From: Flammeovirga kamogawensis
GTDB taxonomy: Bacteria > Bacteroidota > Bacteroidia > Cytophagales > Flammeovirgaceae
Direction: 5' to 3'
Assembly: GCF_018736065.1 (NCBI RefSeq)
Contig: NZ_CP076128.1
Coordinates: forward strand, 3,077,501-3,141,500
DNA: 64,000 nt
The notes beneath the pieces were generated by a model that worked only from the letters and a program-made list of their open reading frames with translations, searched no databases and was not told the DNA's origin. This document shows, one piece after another, positions 54,642 to 64,000 of the stretch (positions within the stretch are counted from its first letter, which is position 1; each line of letters opens with the position of its first letter). The position numbers were made by a program, and so were the translations under genes.

Positions 54642-56516
54642 ATGTATCCATCTTATGACGTTATAGTAATTGGAGGAGGACATGCAGGCTGTGAAGCTGC
54701 TCATGCTGCCGCTACACTAGGATCTAGTGTTCTACTAATTACAATGAATATGCAAACTATAGCTCAAATGAGTTGTAACCCTGCAATGGGTGGTGTTGCC
54801 AAAGGACAGATCGTTAGAGAAATTGATGCTCTTGGTGGTATGTCAGGTATTGTGACTGATAAATCTATGATTCAATTTAGAATGTTGAATAGATCAAAAG
54901 GTCCTGCAATGTGGAGTCCAAGAGCACAAAGTGATCGAATGGTTTTCGCACAAGAATGGAGAGATACTTTAGAAGCAAATCTAAATGTAGATATATGGCA
55001 AGAAATGGCAACTGAAATTGTTATGGAAGGCGATAAAATTACTGGTGTAAAAACAAGTTTAGGCGTAGTTTTTAATACTAAATCTGTTGTTTTAACTAAT
55101 GGTACTTTCTTAAATGGACTTATTCATATTGGTGAAAAACAATTTGGAGGAGGACGTAGTGGTGAACATGCTGCTAAAGGATTAACTGAACAATTAGTAG
55201 GTTTAGGCTTTGAAGCAGGAAGAATGAAAACAGGAACTCCTCCAAGAGTAGATGGTCGTTCTTTAAATTGGGAAAAAATGCAAGAGCAAGCTGGAGATGA
55301 AAATCCAGAAAAATTCTCTTATTCAGATACTACTACCACTCTTACAAAACAAAGAAGCTGTTTCATTACTTATACTAGTAATGCAGTTCATGATGTTTTA
55401 AAAACTGGCTTTGATAGATCTCCAATGTTTAATGGAAGAATTCAAGGTTTAGGTCCTAGATATTGTCCTTCAATAGAAGATAAAATTAATCGTTTTGCAG
55501 AAAGAGATAGACATCAAATTTTTGTAGAACCTGAAGGTTGGAATACATGTGAAATGTATATCAATGGATTTTCAACATCATTACCTGAAGACGTACAATA
55601 CAAAGCACTTCGTAAAATTGAAGGTTTTGAAAACGCAAAAATGTTCCGTCCGGGTTATGCAATTGAATATGATTTCTTCCCTCCTACGCAATTAAAATCT
55701 ACCCTAGAAACTAAGCTTGTAGAAAACCTTTATTTTGCCGGACAGATAAACGGAACAACAGGTTATGAGGAAGCTGCATCTCAAGGCTTAATGGCAGGGA
55801 TTAATGCACATAATAAAATAAAGGAAAAAGAAGCATTTATCTTAAAAAGATCTGAAGCATATATTGGAGTTCTGATCGATGACCTTATCAATAAAGGTAC
55901 AGATGAACCTTACAGAATGTTTACTTCTAGAGCCGAATATAGAATTCTTTTAAGACAAGATAATGCAGATATAAGGTTAACTCAATTAGGCTACGATTTA
56001 GGACTTGCTTCTCAAGATAGATTTAATGCTGTTGAGAAAAAGAAAAAAGAAATTGATAATGTTGTAGAAACATTAAAAGAGACAAGTATTAAAGTTAACC
56101 ATGCAAACCCTCTTTTAAATGAAAGAGAACTGCAACCACTATCTCAAGGTATTAAAGCCAATCAATTTATAAAGCGCCCTCACGTAGATATTAATTTAAC
56201 TATGGAAGCTAACCCATCGCTTAAAGAAGCATTTAATGGGTATGGTGAAAAGGCACTAGAAGAAGCTGAAATTCTTTTAAAATATGAAAACTATATTGAG
56301 AAAGAACAAAAGCTTGCAGAGAAGTTAACTACACTAGAAAGTTATAAAATACCAGAAGGTTTTGACTTTAAATCAATCACTGCTTTATCGTCTGAATCAA
56401 GAGAAAAAATGACAAAAGTAGCTCCTTTAACTTTAGGACAAGCCTCTAGAATAAGTGGTGTTACACCTGCAGATGTTACAATATTGATGGTCTATTTAGA
56501 TAAGCAAAAAGTCTAA
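54642..56516 (+). CDS. mnmG: tRNA uridine-5-carboxymethylaminomethyl modification enzyme MnmG (GidA)
   Basis: FAD-dependent enzyme that, with MnmE, modifies U34 of certain tRNAs. I start it at MYPSYDVIVIGGGHAGCEAA (624 residues, family length about 625-630); a frame upstream adds 26 residues that span parS-like site 3 and do not look like the family. The FAD motif GGGHAGCEAA, MNMQTIAQMSCNPAMGG, GRMKTGTPPRVDGRS and the C-terminal helical domain (SREKMTKVAPLTLGQASRISGVTPADV in outline) are all present. In many bacteria this gene lies next to parAB and the chromosome origin. Confidence 0.97.
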   Translation: MYPSYDVIVIGGGHAGCEAAHAAATLGSSVLLITMNMQTIAQMSCNPAMGGVAKGQIVREIDALGGMSGIVTDKSMIQFRMLNRSKGPAMWSPRAQSDRMVFAQEWRDTLEANLNVDIWQEMATEIVMEGDKITGVKTSLGVVFNTKSVVLTNGTFLNGLIHIGEKQFGGGRSGEHAAKGLTEQLVGLGFEAGRMKTGTPPRVDGRSLNWEKMQEQAGDENPEKFSYSDTTTTLTKQRSCFITYTSNAVHDVLKTGFDRSPMFNGRIQGLGPRYCPSIEDKINRFAERDRHQIFVEPEGWNTCEMYINGFSTSLPEDVQYKALRKIEGFENAKMFRPGYAIEYDFFPPTQLKSTLETKLVENLYFAGQINGTTGYEEAASQGLMAGINAHNKIKEKEAFILKRSEAYIGVLIDDLINKGTDEPYRMFTSRAEYRILLRQDNADIRLTQLGYDLGLASQDRFNAVEKKKKEIDNVVETLKETSIKVNHANPLLNERELQPLSQGIKANQFIKRPHVDINLTMEANPSLKEAFNGYGEKALEEAEILLKYENYIEKEQKLAEKLTTLESYKIPEGFDFKSITALSSESREKMTKVAPLTLGQASRISGVTPADVTILMVYLDKQKV

Positions 56517-56542
56517 ATAATAAATTAATATCATATTTATTT

Positions 56543-56580
56543 AAAAAGGCATATTTCATTTAAGAGATATGCCTTATTTT
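56543..56580 (+). terminator. Intrinsic terminator of mnmG
   Basis: AAGGCATAT (56546-56554) pairs with ATATGCCTT (56567-56575), then ATTTT. Confidence 0.8.
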
Positions 56581-56603
56581 GTATCAGAATAATTTATGCT
56601 GAT

Positions 56604-56611
56604 TACCTTTG
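56604..56611 (+). promoter_or_regulatory. Promoter of the Ig-like lipoprotein gene
   Basis: TACCTTTG is a perfect -7 element; TTTG at 56578-56581, 22 bases upstream, may serve as -33. Transcription would start near 56618. Confidence 0.65.
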
Positions 56612-56659
56612 ATTAAAAGATAAAACAGTAGTTACCACTCAGTACAAATAAAAGTACAC

Positions 56660-58414
56660 ATGAACTTATTTTTAAGAATCATTATCTCAATCTATATACT
56701 ATTTACAGTATATGCTTGTGCAGTTGTCTCCTCTCCTACAGGTGGTCCAAAAGATGAGATTCCTCCTAGGTTTGGAGCAAGTGATCCGTATAATGGACAA
56801 ACAAACGTTGATACAACCAAGTTAAAAGTAACACTTTACTTCGATGAATATATTCAAGAAGAAAAGCTTAAGCAGAACTTAATTATTACTCCATATAAGA
56901 AAACGTTTAGATATAAATCTAAGTTTGCTAGAAATAAAGTAATCATAAATATCTTAGATACTTTAGAACAAAACACTACTTACTTTTTTGATTTCGGAAA
57001 ATCTGTTGTAGATGTTACAGAGAAAAACCCTGCTAAAAATGTTCGTTTTTCTTTTAGTACTGGAGATTATTTAGACTCCTTAGAAGTGACTGGTCAAGTA
57101 AGAGATTTACTTACAAATGAGCCAATCGAAGGAGCAATAATAGCATTGTATGATCCTTATGATTCTCTTGATGTAAATACAGATCCTCCCGTTTATTTTT
57201 CTAGAACTGTAAAAGATGGTTTATTTATTCTAGAAAGATTTAAGCCAGGATACTATAATGTGTATTCTGTTGAAGATGCAAATGATGATTATAAATTTAC
57301 TTTAAGAGAAGAGAAAGTTGGCTTCTTTTCAGACTCTCTCCTACTCGATCAAAATATTGATGGTGTTCAACTGTTTGTTAGAGATTATGATTTAGTTGAT
57401 CTTGCTTTTAAAAATGTAAAAGCAGAAAGTACTGATCTACTTGTAAAGTTCAACAAGTTTGTTGTAGAATATGGAATTGATTTCCCAACTAAAAATACTT
57501 ATACAGATAGTATTTTTAGTATGGCTGAAAAAGGAGAAATTAAACTTATCTATACTGGTGAAAGAGACATGGAAGACTCTCTTCAAATTACTGGATATGC
57601 TATAGATTCTATAGAACAAAAAATTGAATTCGATACACTTATTATGTTCCCTAGTAAAAGTGAAGTTTTAGCTGAAGAAGAAAAACAAACTAAGAAAAAA
57701 GGTGGTGGACTTTTAGGCGGTGCAATTAATACAATCGGATCTGCATTAGGTGCTGAAGAAGAAGAAGAAGAAATTGTTAGAATTAAATTTGATAAAATTC
57801 TTCCAAAAGATAATGACCTTATTCCAGAAGAAACTTATGATGTTACTTTGAAGTTTCCGTTACCAATGAAAGAAATGAATATTGATAGTATGTACTACGT
57901 CTATAGTGAAGACACTACAAGATTAGACAGTATTCTTATTGATAGAGAAATGACTTTCAATTTTAATAAAACAGAATTAACTATTCCAGGTTTTGAAGTT
58001 GATTCTGCCTTCAGTCTTATTTTTAATGAGAACGCTTTTGTTTCAGTAAAAGAAGATTCTACAAATGCAAAGACAGTTAGCTTTACAATTAAGCAACTAG
58101 ATAAATACGGAATTGTAGAAGGAGAAGTAAAAGGAAGTCACGATAGTTTTATTGTCCAGTTAATAGACTCCAAAGCAGAAGTTGTTCAAGAAGTAAAAAA
58201 TGAACGCCTTTTTTCTTTCCATTATGTAAAACCAGGAACTTATCAACTTAGAGTATTAATTGATGAAAATGGAGATGGAGAATGGTTCCCTGGAGATTTT
58301 AAAACTAGAATACCTCCAGAACCAACGGCATTCTTCCCTAAGAAAATAAAAGTAGAAGCGAACTGGGAAATCAGAAGAGAAGAAACAATAATCAATACAG
58401 ATAAGAAGAGATAA
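56660..58414 (+). CDS. Ig-like (SbsA-type) domain lipoprotein
   Basis: A 584-residue lipoprotein with the lipobox TVYACAV (cysteine at residue 20). The mature N-terminus carries SSPTGGPKDEIPP, a signature of a widespread Bacteroidota lipoprotein family, followed by a Big_5/SbsA Ig-like domain (about 33-135, ending FSFSTGDY), a carboxypeptidase-regulatory-like domain (about 140-200) and further beta domains, with a polylysine/polyglutamate linker (about 335-375). Function unknown; it is probably attached to the outer membrane. It is the last gene before the DnaA-box region and has its own terminator. Confidence 0.88.
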   Translation: MNLFLRIIISIYILFTVYACAVVSSPTGGPKDEIPPRFGASDPYNGQTNVDTTKLKVTLYFDEYIQEEKLKQNLIITPYKKTFRYKSKFARNKVIINILDTLEQNTTYFFDFGKSVVDVTEKNPAKNVRFSFSTGDYLDSLEVTGQVRDLLTNEPIEGAIIALYDPYDSLDVNTDPPVYFSRTVKDGLFILERFKPGYYNVYSVEDANDDYKFTLREEKVGFFSDSLLLDQNIDGVQLFVRDYDLVDLAFKNVKAESTDLLVKFNKFVVEYGIDFPTKNTYTDSIFSMAEKGEIKLIYTGERDMEDSLQITGYAIDSIEQKIEFDTLIMFPSKSEVLAEEEKQTKKKGGGLLGGAINTIGSALGAEEEEEEIVRIKFDKILPKDNDLIPEETYDVTLKFPLPMKEMNIDSMYYVYSEDTTRLDSILIDREMTFNFNKTELTIPGFEVDSAFSLIFNENAFVSVKEDSTNAKTVSFTIKQLDKYGIVEGEVKGSHDSFIVQLIDSKAEVVQEVKNERLFSFHYVKPGTYQLRVLIDENGDGEWFPGDFKTRIPPEPTAFFPKKIKVEANWEIRREETIINTDKKR

Positions 58415-58436
58415 TGAATCAAATTTTTTAAATAGA

Positions 58437-58467
58437 TGAGTCAGTATGAAAATACTGACTTATTTTT
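58437..58467 (+). terminator. Intrinsic terminator before the DnaA-box region
   Basis: GTCAGTAT pairs with ATACTGAC around a four-base loop, then TTATTTTTT. Confidence 0.8.
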
Positions 58468-59621
58468 TGCTCTATTTTTTAATATGAGTTTAGATGTTGT
58501 GTTTATAAGTAATGGAAAATGTATAATTATTCATCAATTGTACACAATAGCGCTTTATAAATTAGTACTTATTCATATATGATTGTGAATAACATTTAAT
58601 TGATTAAAAATCCAGCATTTACATCTAATTATAAAATATGATTAATAACTAAAAATGCTGTTTATGCTCCATATAGGCTTGTTTTTAACATTTCAATGTA
58701 CTTATGGCTTTACGTAGTGTTATGGGCTATATTTCTTTAATTTTAATAGTTATAAACAATACTACTAACACACACTATAAAATTTTGTGGATAAAAGAGG
58801 TACTTATCAACAGACTTATCCACAAATTGACTATAAAGAGTAATATTCACTTAGATATACACATAAAATAAGAATAAATTGGCTGTTAATAACCATCTTA
58901 ACTAACTGATTATCTATTAATTATAGATCAAAATTAATTAAGATATACACATATAAACAAATACCCTATTCACATGCTGTGCGCAAATCAATTGTAAAAT
59001 CAAGAAATTGAAAGGGTCTTCACGATTACAAAAGTATAGAGCTACACAAAAAATTATCACTCTATAAATGAAAAAAGAAGGTGTTGAAAACTTTTAAAAA
59101 ATCGGTAATAATTTTGGCGCTAAATGGTCTATAATTAATCAAAGTGTGTAACTTAATAGAGAAAGTAAAAGTTATTCACTAAAATTATATCAAACGGATA
59201 AATTTTTGTACAATTATTAGATATCAACGTTAGTTATTCACATAATTCACACATATAATAGCTAAAATTGTGATTAGTTGATAAAATGTTGAAAAGGTGT
59301 GGATATTATCAACAGTAATTCACAATTAGTACTTATTCACGCTATTCACATAGGTGTTAATAAGTGGATGTGGGTAAAAAGGGCGCTTGCGCACAGTAAA
59401 ACTAACGGAATAACTTTAATCAACTTATACATAATCATACTGTTGAAAAGCGCCATAAAACACTGTTTTTAGGTATGTTATGCAGTGAATAGTTATTAGA
59501 TCAATTTGTTTGTAAGTAGTAAAAAGCTGTTAGTAAGCCGAGTTATCAACTTATAAACACCCCTAATAACAATAAAAGGAATTTTAAATTTTTATTTTTT
59601 TATTATCTATTAGAAAGTGAA
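58468..59621. other. oriC: Putative chromosomal replication origin (DnaA-box cluster)
   Basis: A 1.15 kb stretch without genes. It contains four perfect DnaA boxes (TTATnCACA): 58584-58592 (-), 58786-58794 (-), 58816-58824 (+), 59234-59242 (+). At least nine more boxes differ at one base: 58569-58577, 58966-58974, 59172-59180, 59243-59251, 59298-59306, 59316-59324, 59333-59341, 59342-59350 and 59425-59433. They are densest at 59172-59433. Very AT-rich segments, such as 59060-59130, could serve as the unwinding element. The region is bounded by a terminator on the left and lies 4 kb from mnmG with parS-like sites, as expected near an origin. No GC-skew analysis was possible. Confidence 0.7.
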
Positions 59622-61469
59622 ATGTTGAAAACCGTACTTAGACAAAATTCGAGATTGCTTATTCTCTCTCTTTTCTTTTTGGTAGGTATCCCTGTTCAAA
59701 AAAGTATTGGACAAAATAAAACAGAAGAGAAACTAAATCTGGCTCAGGAATATTATAAAACAGAAGAGTTTGATAAAGCACTAGAGTTATATCGTGATTT
59801 ATCAAAGAATAAAAATCTTATACCAAACATCCATGAAAACTATCTGAACATTCTTTTAAATAAAGAAGAATATAAAGAAGCTGATAAATATTTAAAGAAG
59901 GTTGTGAAGAGTAATCCACAAAACGCTATTTACAATGTTGATTACACAAGAGTAAAACTTTTAGAAAAAGATACAGCTGCTGCAGATAAATCTATTGATA
60001 CGTTTATTCATCAAGTTGCTAACAATACCACCAAATTACGCTACTGTGCTTTGTACTGTATAGATCTTAGATTATTTGCATATGCTGAGAAATGTTACAG
60101 AACTGGTGAGAAAAATAGTGATGAAATATTTTATTATGAATTGGCAGACCTTTACGCTAACTGGGGTAAATATGATTTGATGATAGATGAGTACATGAAA
60201 CTTCTTTTAATCAAACCAGACCAATTAGAGTATGTGCAGATGGCACTTCAAGACAGACTGCTAACAGAAGAAGACTTTGATCTTTTAGAACCTAAGCTCC
60301 TCACGCTTGTTCAGAAGAACTCTAGCATGACTGTGTTTAATGAGATGATCGTTTGGTACTACTTACAGCAGAAGAAGTTTTACGGGGCATTTGTGCAAGC
60401 TAGAGCGTTAGATAAGAGATTAAGATTAGAAGGTTATAAGATTTTAGAGATTGGGCGTTTAGCAAAAAATAATGCTGATTATAAAAATGCATCTAAAATA
60501 TTCCAATACTTGGTAGATAGATACAAAGAATATGCTGTGTATCCAGTTGCAAGAAAATATCTAATAGAAACAAAAGAATCTATTGTAAAAAGTACCTACC
60601 CTATTGATAAAGATCAAATTCATTCACTTGTCAACGATTATCAACAAATTATTGATGAAATGGGGATAACTGATCAAACTGGAGAGGCTTTAAGAAACAT
60701 GGCATTACTACAAGCTTTCTATTTAGATGAAAAGGACGAGGCAATTGTAGAATTAAAAGAACTTATCAACAATCGATCTATTCCGAAGAGTTTAATTTCT
60801 CAAGCAAAACTAGATTTAGGCGATATCTATCTTTTAAAAAACGATCCATGGGAAGCTTCATTACTTTATTCACAAGTATCTAAAGCGAATAAAGAAATGA
60901 AAATAGGACACATAGCTAAATTAAAAAATGCGAAGATCTATTACTATACAGGTGATTTTAAATTAGCTCAGTCACAATTAGATGTTTTAAAGCTTGCTAC
61001 ATCTAGAACGATTAGTAATGATGCAATTGCTTTATCTATGTTGATAAGTGATAATTTAAACTTGGATACTACATCTTTTGCAATGGAAGCGTATGCTGAA
61101 GTTGATTTGTTGATATTTCAAGGAAAATACATAGAAGCATTAGAAAGTTATGAACAAATGTTAGTAGACTTTAAAGGACATAGTCTTACAGATGAAATTC
61201 TTTGGGAAAAAGCACATTTGTTGATAAAATTGGGGAAATATGAAGAAGCATTAGAACCTTTGAAAGAAATTCTCGAGTTTTACGGTGAAGATATTCTGGC
61301 GGATGATGCAAACTATTTGATAGGAACAATCTATCAGGATAATCTGAATGATAAAACTGAGGCAATGGAATACTTTAAAAATCACCTCATAGATTTTAAA
61401 GGTTCAAGTTATGAAGTTGATGCTCGAAAGAGATTTAGACAACTTAGAGGCGATAATGTGAATAAATAA
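59622..61469 (+). CDS. Secreted tetratricopeptide repeat protein
   Basis: A 615-residue periplasmic protein. Residues 1-31 are a signal peptide (LLILSLFFLVGIPVQ, ending SIGQ). The rest is a long array of TPR-like helix pairs, with typical consensus segments near 33-62 (AQEYYKTEEFDKALELYRDL), 330-370 and 500-590 (LEEALEPLKEILEFYGEDILADDANYLIGTIY in outline). Such proteins act as scaffolds in the envelope, but no partner is suggested here. It lies between the two DnaA-box groups. A perfect DnaA-box match (61457-61465) falls inside its 3' end, possibly by chance. Confidence 0.88.
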   Translation: MLKTVLRQNSRLLILSLFFLVGIPVQKSIGQNKTEEKLNLAQEYYKTEEFDKALELYRDLSKNKNLIPNIHENYLNILLNKEEYKEADKYLKKVVKSNPQNAIYNVDYTRVKLLEKDTAAADKSIDTFIHQVANNTTKLRYCALYCIDLRLFAYAEKCYRTGEKNSDEIFYYELADLYANWGKYDLMIDEYMKLLLIKPDQLEYVQMALQDRLLTEEDFDLLEPKLLTLVQKNSSMTVFNEMIVWYYLQQKKFYGAFVQARALDKRLRLEGYKILEIGRLAKNNADYKNASKIFQYLVDRYKEYAVYPVARKYLIETKESIVKSTYPIDKDQIHSLVNDYQQIIDEMGITDQTGEALRNMALLQAFYLDEKDEAIVELKELINNRSIPKSLISQAKLDLGDIYLLKNDPWEASLLYSQVSKANKEMKIGHIAKLKNAKIYYYTGDFKLAQSQLDVLKLATSRTISNDAIALSMLISDNLNLDTTSFAMEAYAEVDLLIFQGKYIEALESYEQMLVDFKGHSLTDEILWEKAHLLIKLGKYEEALEPLKEILEFYGEDILADDANYLIGTIYQDNLNDKTEAMEYFKNHLIDFKGSSYEVDARKRFRQLRGDNVNK

Positions 61470-61602
61470 TAGAAAATAGCTTTTTATTAAAATGTTATCC
61501 CCATAAATGTTTAAAAGTTTTTAAAAATAAGACATTTCAGAATGTTATTAACTTATAAACATCCTATTCACTAATAAATCAAGAAGTTATACTTAAAATA
61601 TT

Positions 61603-61653
61603 AAAAGTTATCAACAGTTAATCAGTTTAATTGTTGATAACTTTTCTTTTTTT
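61603..61653 (+). terminator. Intrinsic terminator of the TPR gene
   Basis: AAAAGTTATCAACA pairs perfectly with TGTTGATAACTTTT around a 15-base loop, then CTTTTTTT. Confidence 0.88.
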
Positions 61654-61720
61654 ACCTAATAATCAACCTATCAATGGTTAGTAAATTGATTTTATTTTAG
61701 ATTTTTAGAAATTTGTCAAC

Positions 61721-61758
61721 AAAAAAGGCTGAATACAATTGAGTATTCAGCCTTTTTT
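61721..61758. terminator. Bidirectional intrinsic terminator
   Basis: AAAAAGGCTGAATAC pairs with GTATTCAGCCTTTTT around a short loop; A-run and T-run on both sides. It is the terminator of the minus-strand methyltransferase gene and a second barrier for the TPR transcript. Confidence 0.9.
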
Positions 61759-61774
61759 GTGCATAAAATATGGA

Positions 61775-62548
61775 TTATTGCTTCTGGACAACAAAAATCA
61801 TCCTATCAGATTTCTCTCTATCGAATAAATTCAAGTTATAATCCCCAAAAGTGTTGATAACTTTGAGATTTACGCTTTCAAATAGCTTTAAAAAGTCTTT
61901 ATTCTTTAAAGCTTCTACTCTTTCTGTGAATAAATAGTCTTTTCCATCTGCTGAAAATGCAATTTCTTTCATTACATGTCGATTTTTTAAATACTTATGC
62001 ACATTAAAATCCATTTCAGGTCGTTTAATCACTAATTTTTCAGGTAAACTATTTATAACCTTATAAGTATTGAAATAGTCTAAAACAAAATAGCCATTAT
62101 GTTTTAAGCTGTTGGCTATCATTTTTAAAGCTAAAAGATCTTCTTCTTCAGTTTCAAAATAACCAAAACTAGTAAATAGATTTAATATAAAAGTAAACTC
62201 TTCCTTTTTGTAGAGCTCTCTCATATCATGTGTTGAAAACTTTAGCTTTTCGTTCTCAAATTGCTTAGCATGTTGAATACTTTCTGTTGAAAGGTCTATT
62301 CCCTCTACATTAAAGCCAAGTTTATTCAGAAAAATTGCATGTCGACCTTTTCCGCACGCTAAATCTAAAACTTTATCAACATTGGATATATTTAAATGAT
62401 TCGAAAGCTTTTTTACAAAAGTTTCAGCCTCTTTAAAGTCTCTGTTCTGGTATAAGATGTGATAATATGGTGTATTGAACCACTGATCGAACCATTCTTC
62501 ACCCTTTTGCATTTTATTCACTACTTTTTGTTTATCTATAATGAACAA
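61775..62548 (-). CDS. Class I SAM-dependent methyltransferase
   Basis: A 257-residue cytoplasmic methyltransferase. The SAM-binding motif I VLDLACGKGRHAIFL (about 62-76), motif II-like VEGIDLS (about 82-88) and the post-motif GYFVLDYF (about 152-159) are present. The N-terminus EEWFDQWFNTPYYHILYQNRD is common in a Bacteroidota subfamily. The substrate is unknown. It is the only minus-strand gene on the right side of the putative origin and lies between the two DnaA-box groups. Confidence 0.9.
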   Translation of the reverse strand: MFIIDKQKVVNKMQKGEEWFDQWFNTPYYHILYQNRDFKEAETFVKKLSNHLNISNVDKVLDLACGKGRHAIFLNKLGFNVEGIDLSTESIQHAKQFENEKLKFSTHDMRELYKKEEFTFILNLFTSFGYFETEEEDLLALKMIANSLKHNGYFVLDYFNTYKVINSLPEKLVIKRPEMDFNVHKYLKNRHVMKEIAFSADGKDYLFTERVEALKNKDFLKLFESVNLKVINTFGDYNLNLFDREKSDRMIFVVQKQ

Positions 62549-62862
62549 CCATTAACTTTGTGGTTGGTTTGAATAAATGTAAGTGCAAAGTATACTTTTC
62601 ATTTATATACATCAAAACTATTTTCAATACTGTGCATAAGTTTCTGAAAATTGATGAATTTTTTTATGATTTATCGATTTTCAAAAAGTTATCAACATTT
62701 TTAGGTTTATTATGTGAATAACTTTGATTTAGATGAAGTAAATCATCTGTTATTCAGTGTAAAAGGGTTGTGAATAACCACTTCAAATTGATTAACTTTG
62801 CAGCGACTTATCGTCAGTATATAAGAGTAATATAGGCCAATAAGAAATTTTGAGACAAATTC
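62549..62862. other. Second DnaA-box group upstream of metG
   Basis: In this 314-base gap three perfect DnaA boxes occur, all on the minus strand: 62631-62639 (TGTGCATAA), 62713-62721 and 62769-62777 (both TGTGAATAA). The last touches the upstream part of the metG promoter. The region may be a second part of the origin or a DnaA-controlled promoter region. Confidence 0.55.
62793..62800 (+). promoter_or_regulatory. metG promoter -7 element
   Basis: TAACTTTG matches TAnnTTTG, 62 bases before the metG start, with GTTG at 62767-62770 as a possible -33 element that overlaps a DnaA box. Confidence 0.6.
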
Positions 62863-64000
62863 ATGTCAAAGCATTATAATAGATATACAGTAACTGCGGC
62901 ATTGCCGTATGCAAATGGTCCTTTACATATCGGACATATTGCAGGTGCGTATTTACCAGCAGATATTTACGTTAGATCATTACGTCAGAAAGGAAAAGAT
63001 GTAGCATTTATTTGTGGAAGTGATGAGCACGGTGCTGCAATCACTATTCGTGCACAAAAAGATGGTATCACTCCTCAAGATATTATTGATAAGTACAATA
63101 AGAATATCAGAGAGACTTTTGAGAATTTTGGTATTTCTTTTGATTTATTCCACAGAACTTCTGCGCCTATTCATCATGAAACAGCACAAGATTTCTTTAA
63201 GGTTTTAAATGATAAAGGACAATTTGAATTAAAAGAGTCTTCTCAATATTATGATGAAGAAGCAAAACAATTCTTAGCGGATAGATACATTACAGGTACT
63301 TGCCCTAAATGTGGAAACGAAGGTGCTTATGGAGATCAGTGTGAGAAATGTGGTTCAGCGTTAAGTCCAACAGATTTAATTGATCCTAAATCTCAAATTA
63401 CTGGTGCTACTCCTACTTTAAAAACTACTCGCCACTGGTATTTACCAATGAACAAACACGAAGATTGGCTTCGTGAGTGGATTGTAGATGGTAAGTTAGA
63501 TGGTAGACAACACCATAATCCTAGTGAATGGAAAAATTCTGTTTTAGGACAATGTAAATCTTGGTTAGATCAAGGGTTACAACCTAGAGCTATGACTAGG
63601 GACCTAGACTGGGGAGTGAAAGTTCCAGTTGAAGGTGCAGATGGCAAAGTTTTATATGTTTGGTTAGATGCTCCAATTGGCTATATTTCAGCTACAAAAG
63701 ATTGGGCAGCTAAAGAAGGTAAAAACTGGGAAGATTATTGGAAAAAAGCTGATACTAAGCTAGTTCACTTTATTGGAAAAGACAATATTGTTTTCCACTG
63801 TTTAATATTCCCTATTTTATTAAAGGCACATGGCGAAGGGTATATCTTACCAGATAACGTTCCTGCAAATGAGTTTTTAAATTTAGAAGGTGCTAAGTTA
63901 TCAACATCTCGTAATTGGGCTGTTTGGTTACACGAGTATTTAGAAGAGCTTCCTGGTAGAGAAGATGAATTACGTTATGTATTAACATCAATAGCTCCAG
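62863..64000 (+). CDS. metG: Methionyl-tRNA synthetase, N-terminal part (runs off the right edge)
   Basis: Class I aminoacyl-tRNA synthetase charging tRNA-Met; the first 379 codons are present and the frame is still open at the window end (full length in the family is about 680). The HIGH motif is H22-IGH25 in [20 protein letters not shown] follows, then a zinc knuckle with C147, C150, C160 and C163. The KMSKS loop reads K345-LSTS, as I recall for Bacteroidota MetRS. The start is supported by the promoter at 62793 and by the familiar N-terminus [14 protein letters not shown]. Confidence 0.97.
   Translation, partial: MSKHYNRYTVTAALPYANGPLHIGHIAGAYLPADIYVRSLRQKGKDVAFICGSDEHGAAITIRAQKDGITPQDIIDKYNKNIRETFENFGISFDLFHRTSAPIHHETAQDFFKVLNDKGQFELKESSQYYDEEAKQFLADRYITGTCPKCGNEGAYGDQCEKCGSALSPTDLIDPKSQITGATPTLKTTRHWYLPMNKHEDWLREWIVDGKLDGRQHHNPSEWKNSVLGQCKSWLDQGLQPRAMTRDLDWGVKVPVEGADGKVLYVWLDAPIGYISATKDWAAKEGKNWEDYWKKADTKLVHFIGKDNIVFHCLIFPILLKAHGEGYILPDNVPANEFLNLEGAKLSTSRNWAVWLHEYLEELPGREDELRYVLTSIAP

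Noticed and set aside
63891-63915. KLSTS in place of KMSKS as a defect of MetRS
   Set aside because: As I recall, this variant is usual for MetRS of Bacteroidota, and the rest of the active site is intact.

Overview
The window is AT-rich chromosomal DNA from a member of the Bacteroidota, most likely a marine Cytophagales bacterium of the Flammeovirga type. The evidence is a gliding/type IX secretion gene (gldN), Bacteroidota-type promoters (TAnnTTTG at -7), DUF1573 and DUF4175 proteins, a long NusB, an ECF sigma factor paired with a membrane anti-sigma/beta-barrel protein, and few Shine-Dalgarno sites. The genus is an inference from general resemblance; no database search was made.

Layout. 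1-812: 5' end of a 16S rRNA gene (minus strand) with a leader and two tandem promoters. 813-10927: M14 peptidase, a small secreted orphan, ClpB, a GH15 glucoamylase-like enzyme, a DUF1573 protein and a band-7 membrane protein. 11005-18752: a minus-strand operon of a YqiJ-like OB-fold membrane protein, a flotillin (YqiK-like) and a 1622-residue AAA+ ATPase of the 'DNA repair ATPase' type. 18900-19885: TadA and a TPR protein. 20186-24127: two ECF sigma modules separated by a complete IS3-family insertion sequence. 24440-31559: a BamA/TamA-type barrel overlapping an alpha-2-macroglobulin lipoprotein. 31658-34619: a solitary gldN and a DUF349-like protein interrupted by a 200-residue RGG/YGQQ repeat. 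35081-46896: housekeeping genes (ettA, mutL, pterin dehydratase, purH, coaE, ybbR, yajC, DUF1573 lipoprotein, ytxH, nusB, initiator tRNA, comF). 47002-58414: plus-strand genes (orphan, xth, peptide-binding lipoprotein, DUF4175, histidine-kinase-like ATPase, ybeY, mnmG, Ig-like lipoprotein). 58415-64000: a gene-free 1.2 kb stretch rich in DnaA boxes, a TPR protein, a methyltransferase, a second DnaA-box group and the start of metG.

The most notable inference is that the right end holds the chromosomal origin. Eight perfect DnaA boxes lie between 58.5 and 62.8 kb, three parS-like palindromes lie just upstream of mnmG (gidA) at 54.4-54.6 kb, and the rRNA operon at the left edge is transcribed away from this region. 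The DnaA boxes fall into two groups on either side of a TPR gene and a methyltransferase gene, which suggests a possible bipartite origin.

Other points of interest are the prion-like RGG/YGQQ repeat inside a DUF349 protein, the flotillin/OB-fold/giant AAA+ operon, the A2M-barrel gene pair, a MutL whose endonuclease motif reads DQEA instead of DQHA, and a well-preserved IS3 element with terminal inverted repeats, a 3-bp target duplication and a frameshift heptamer.
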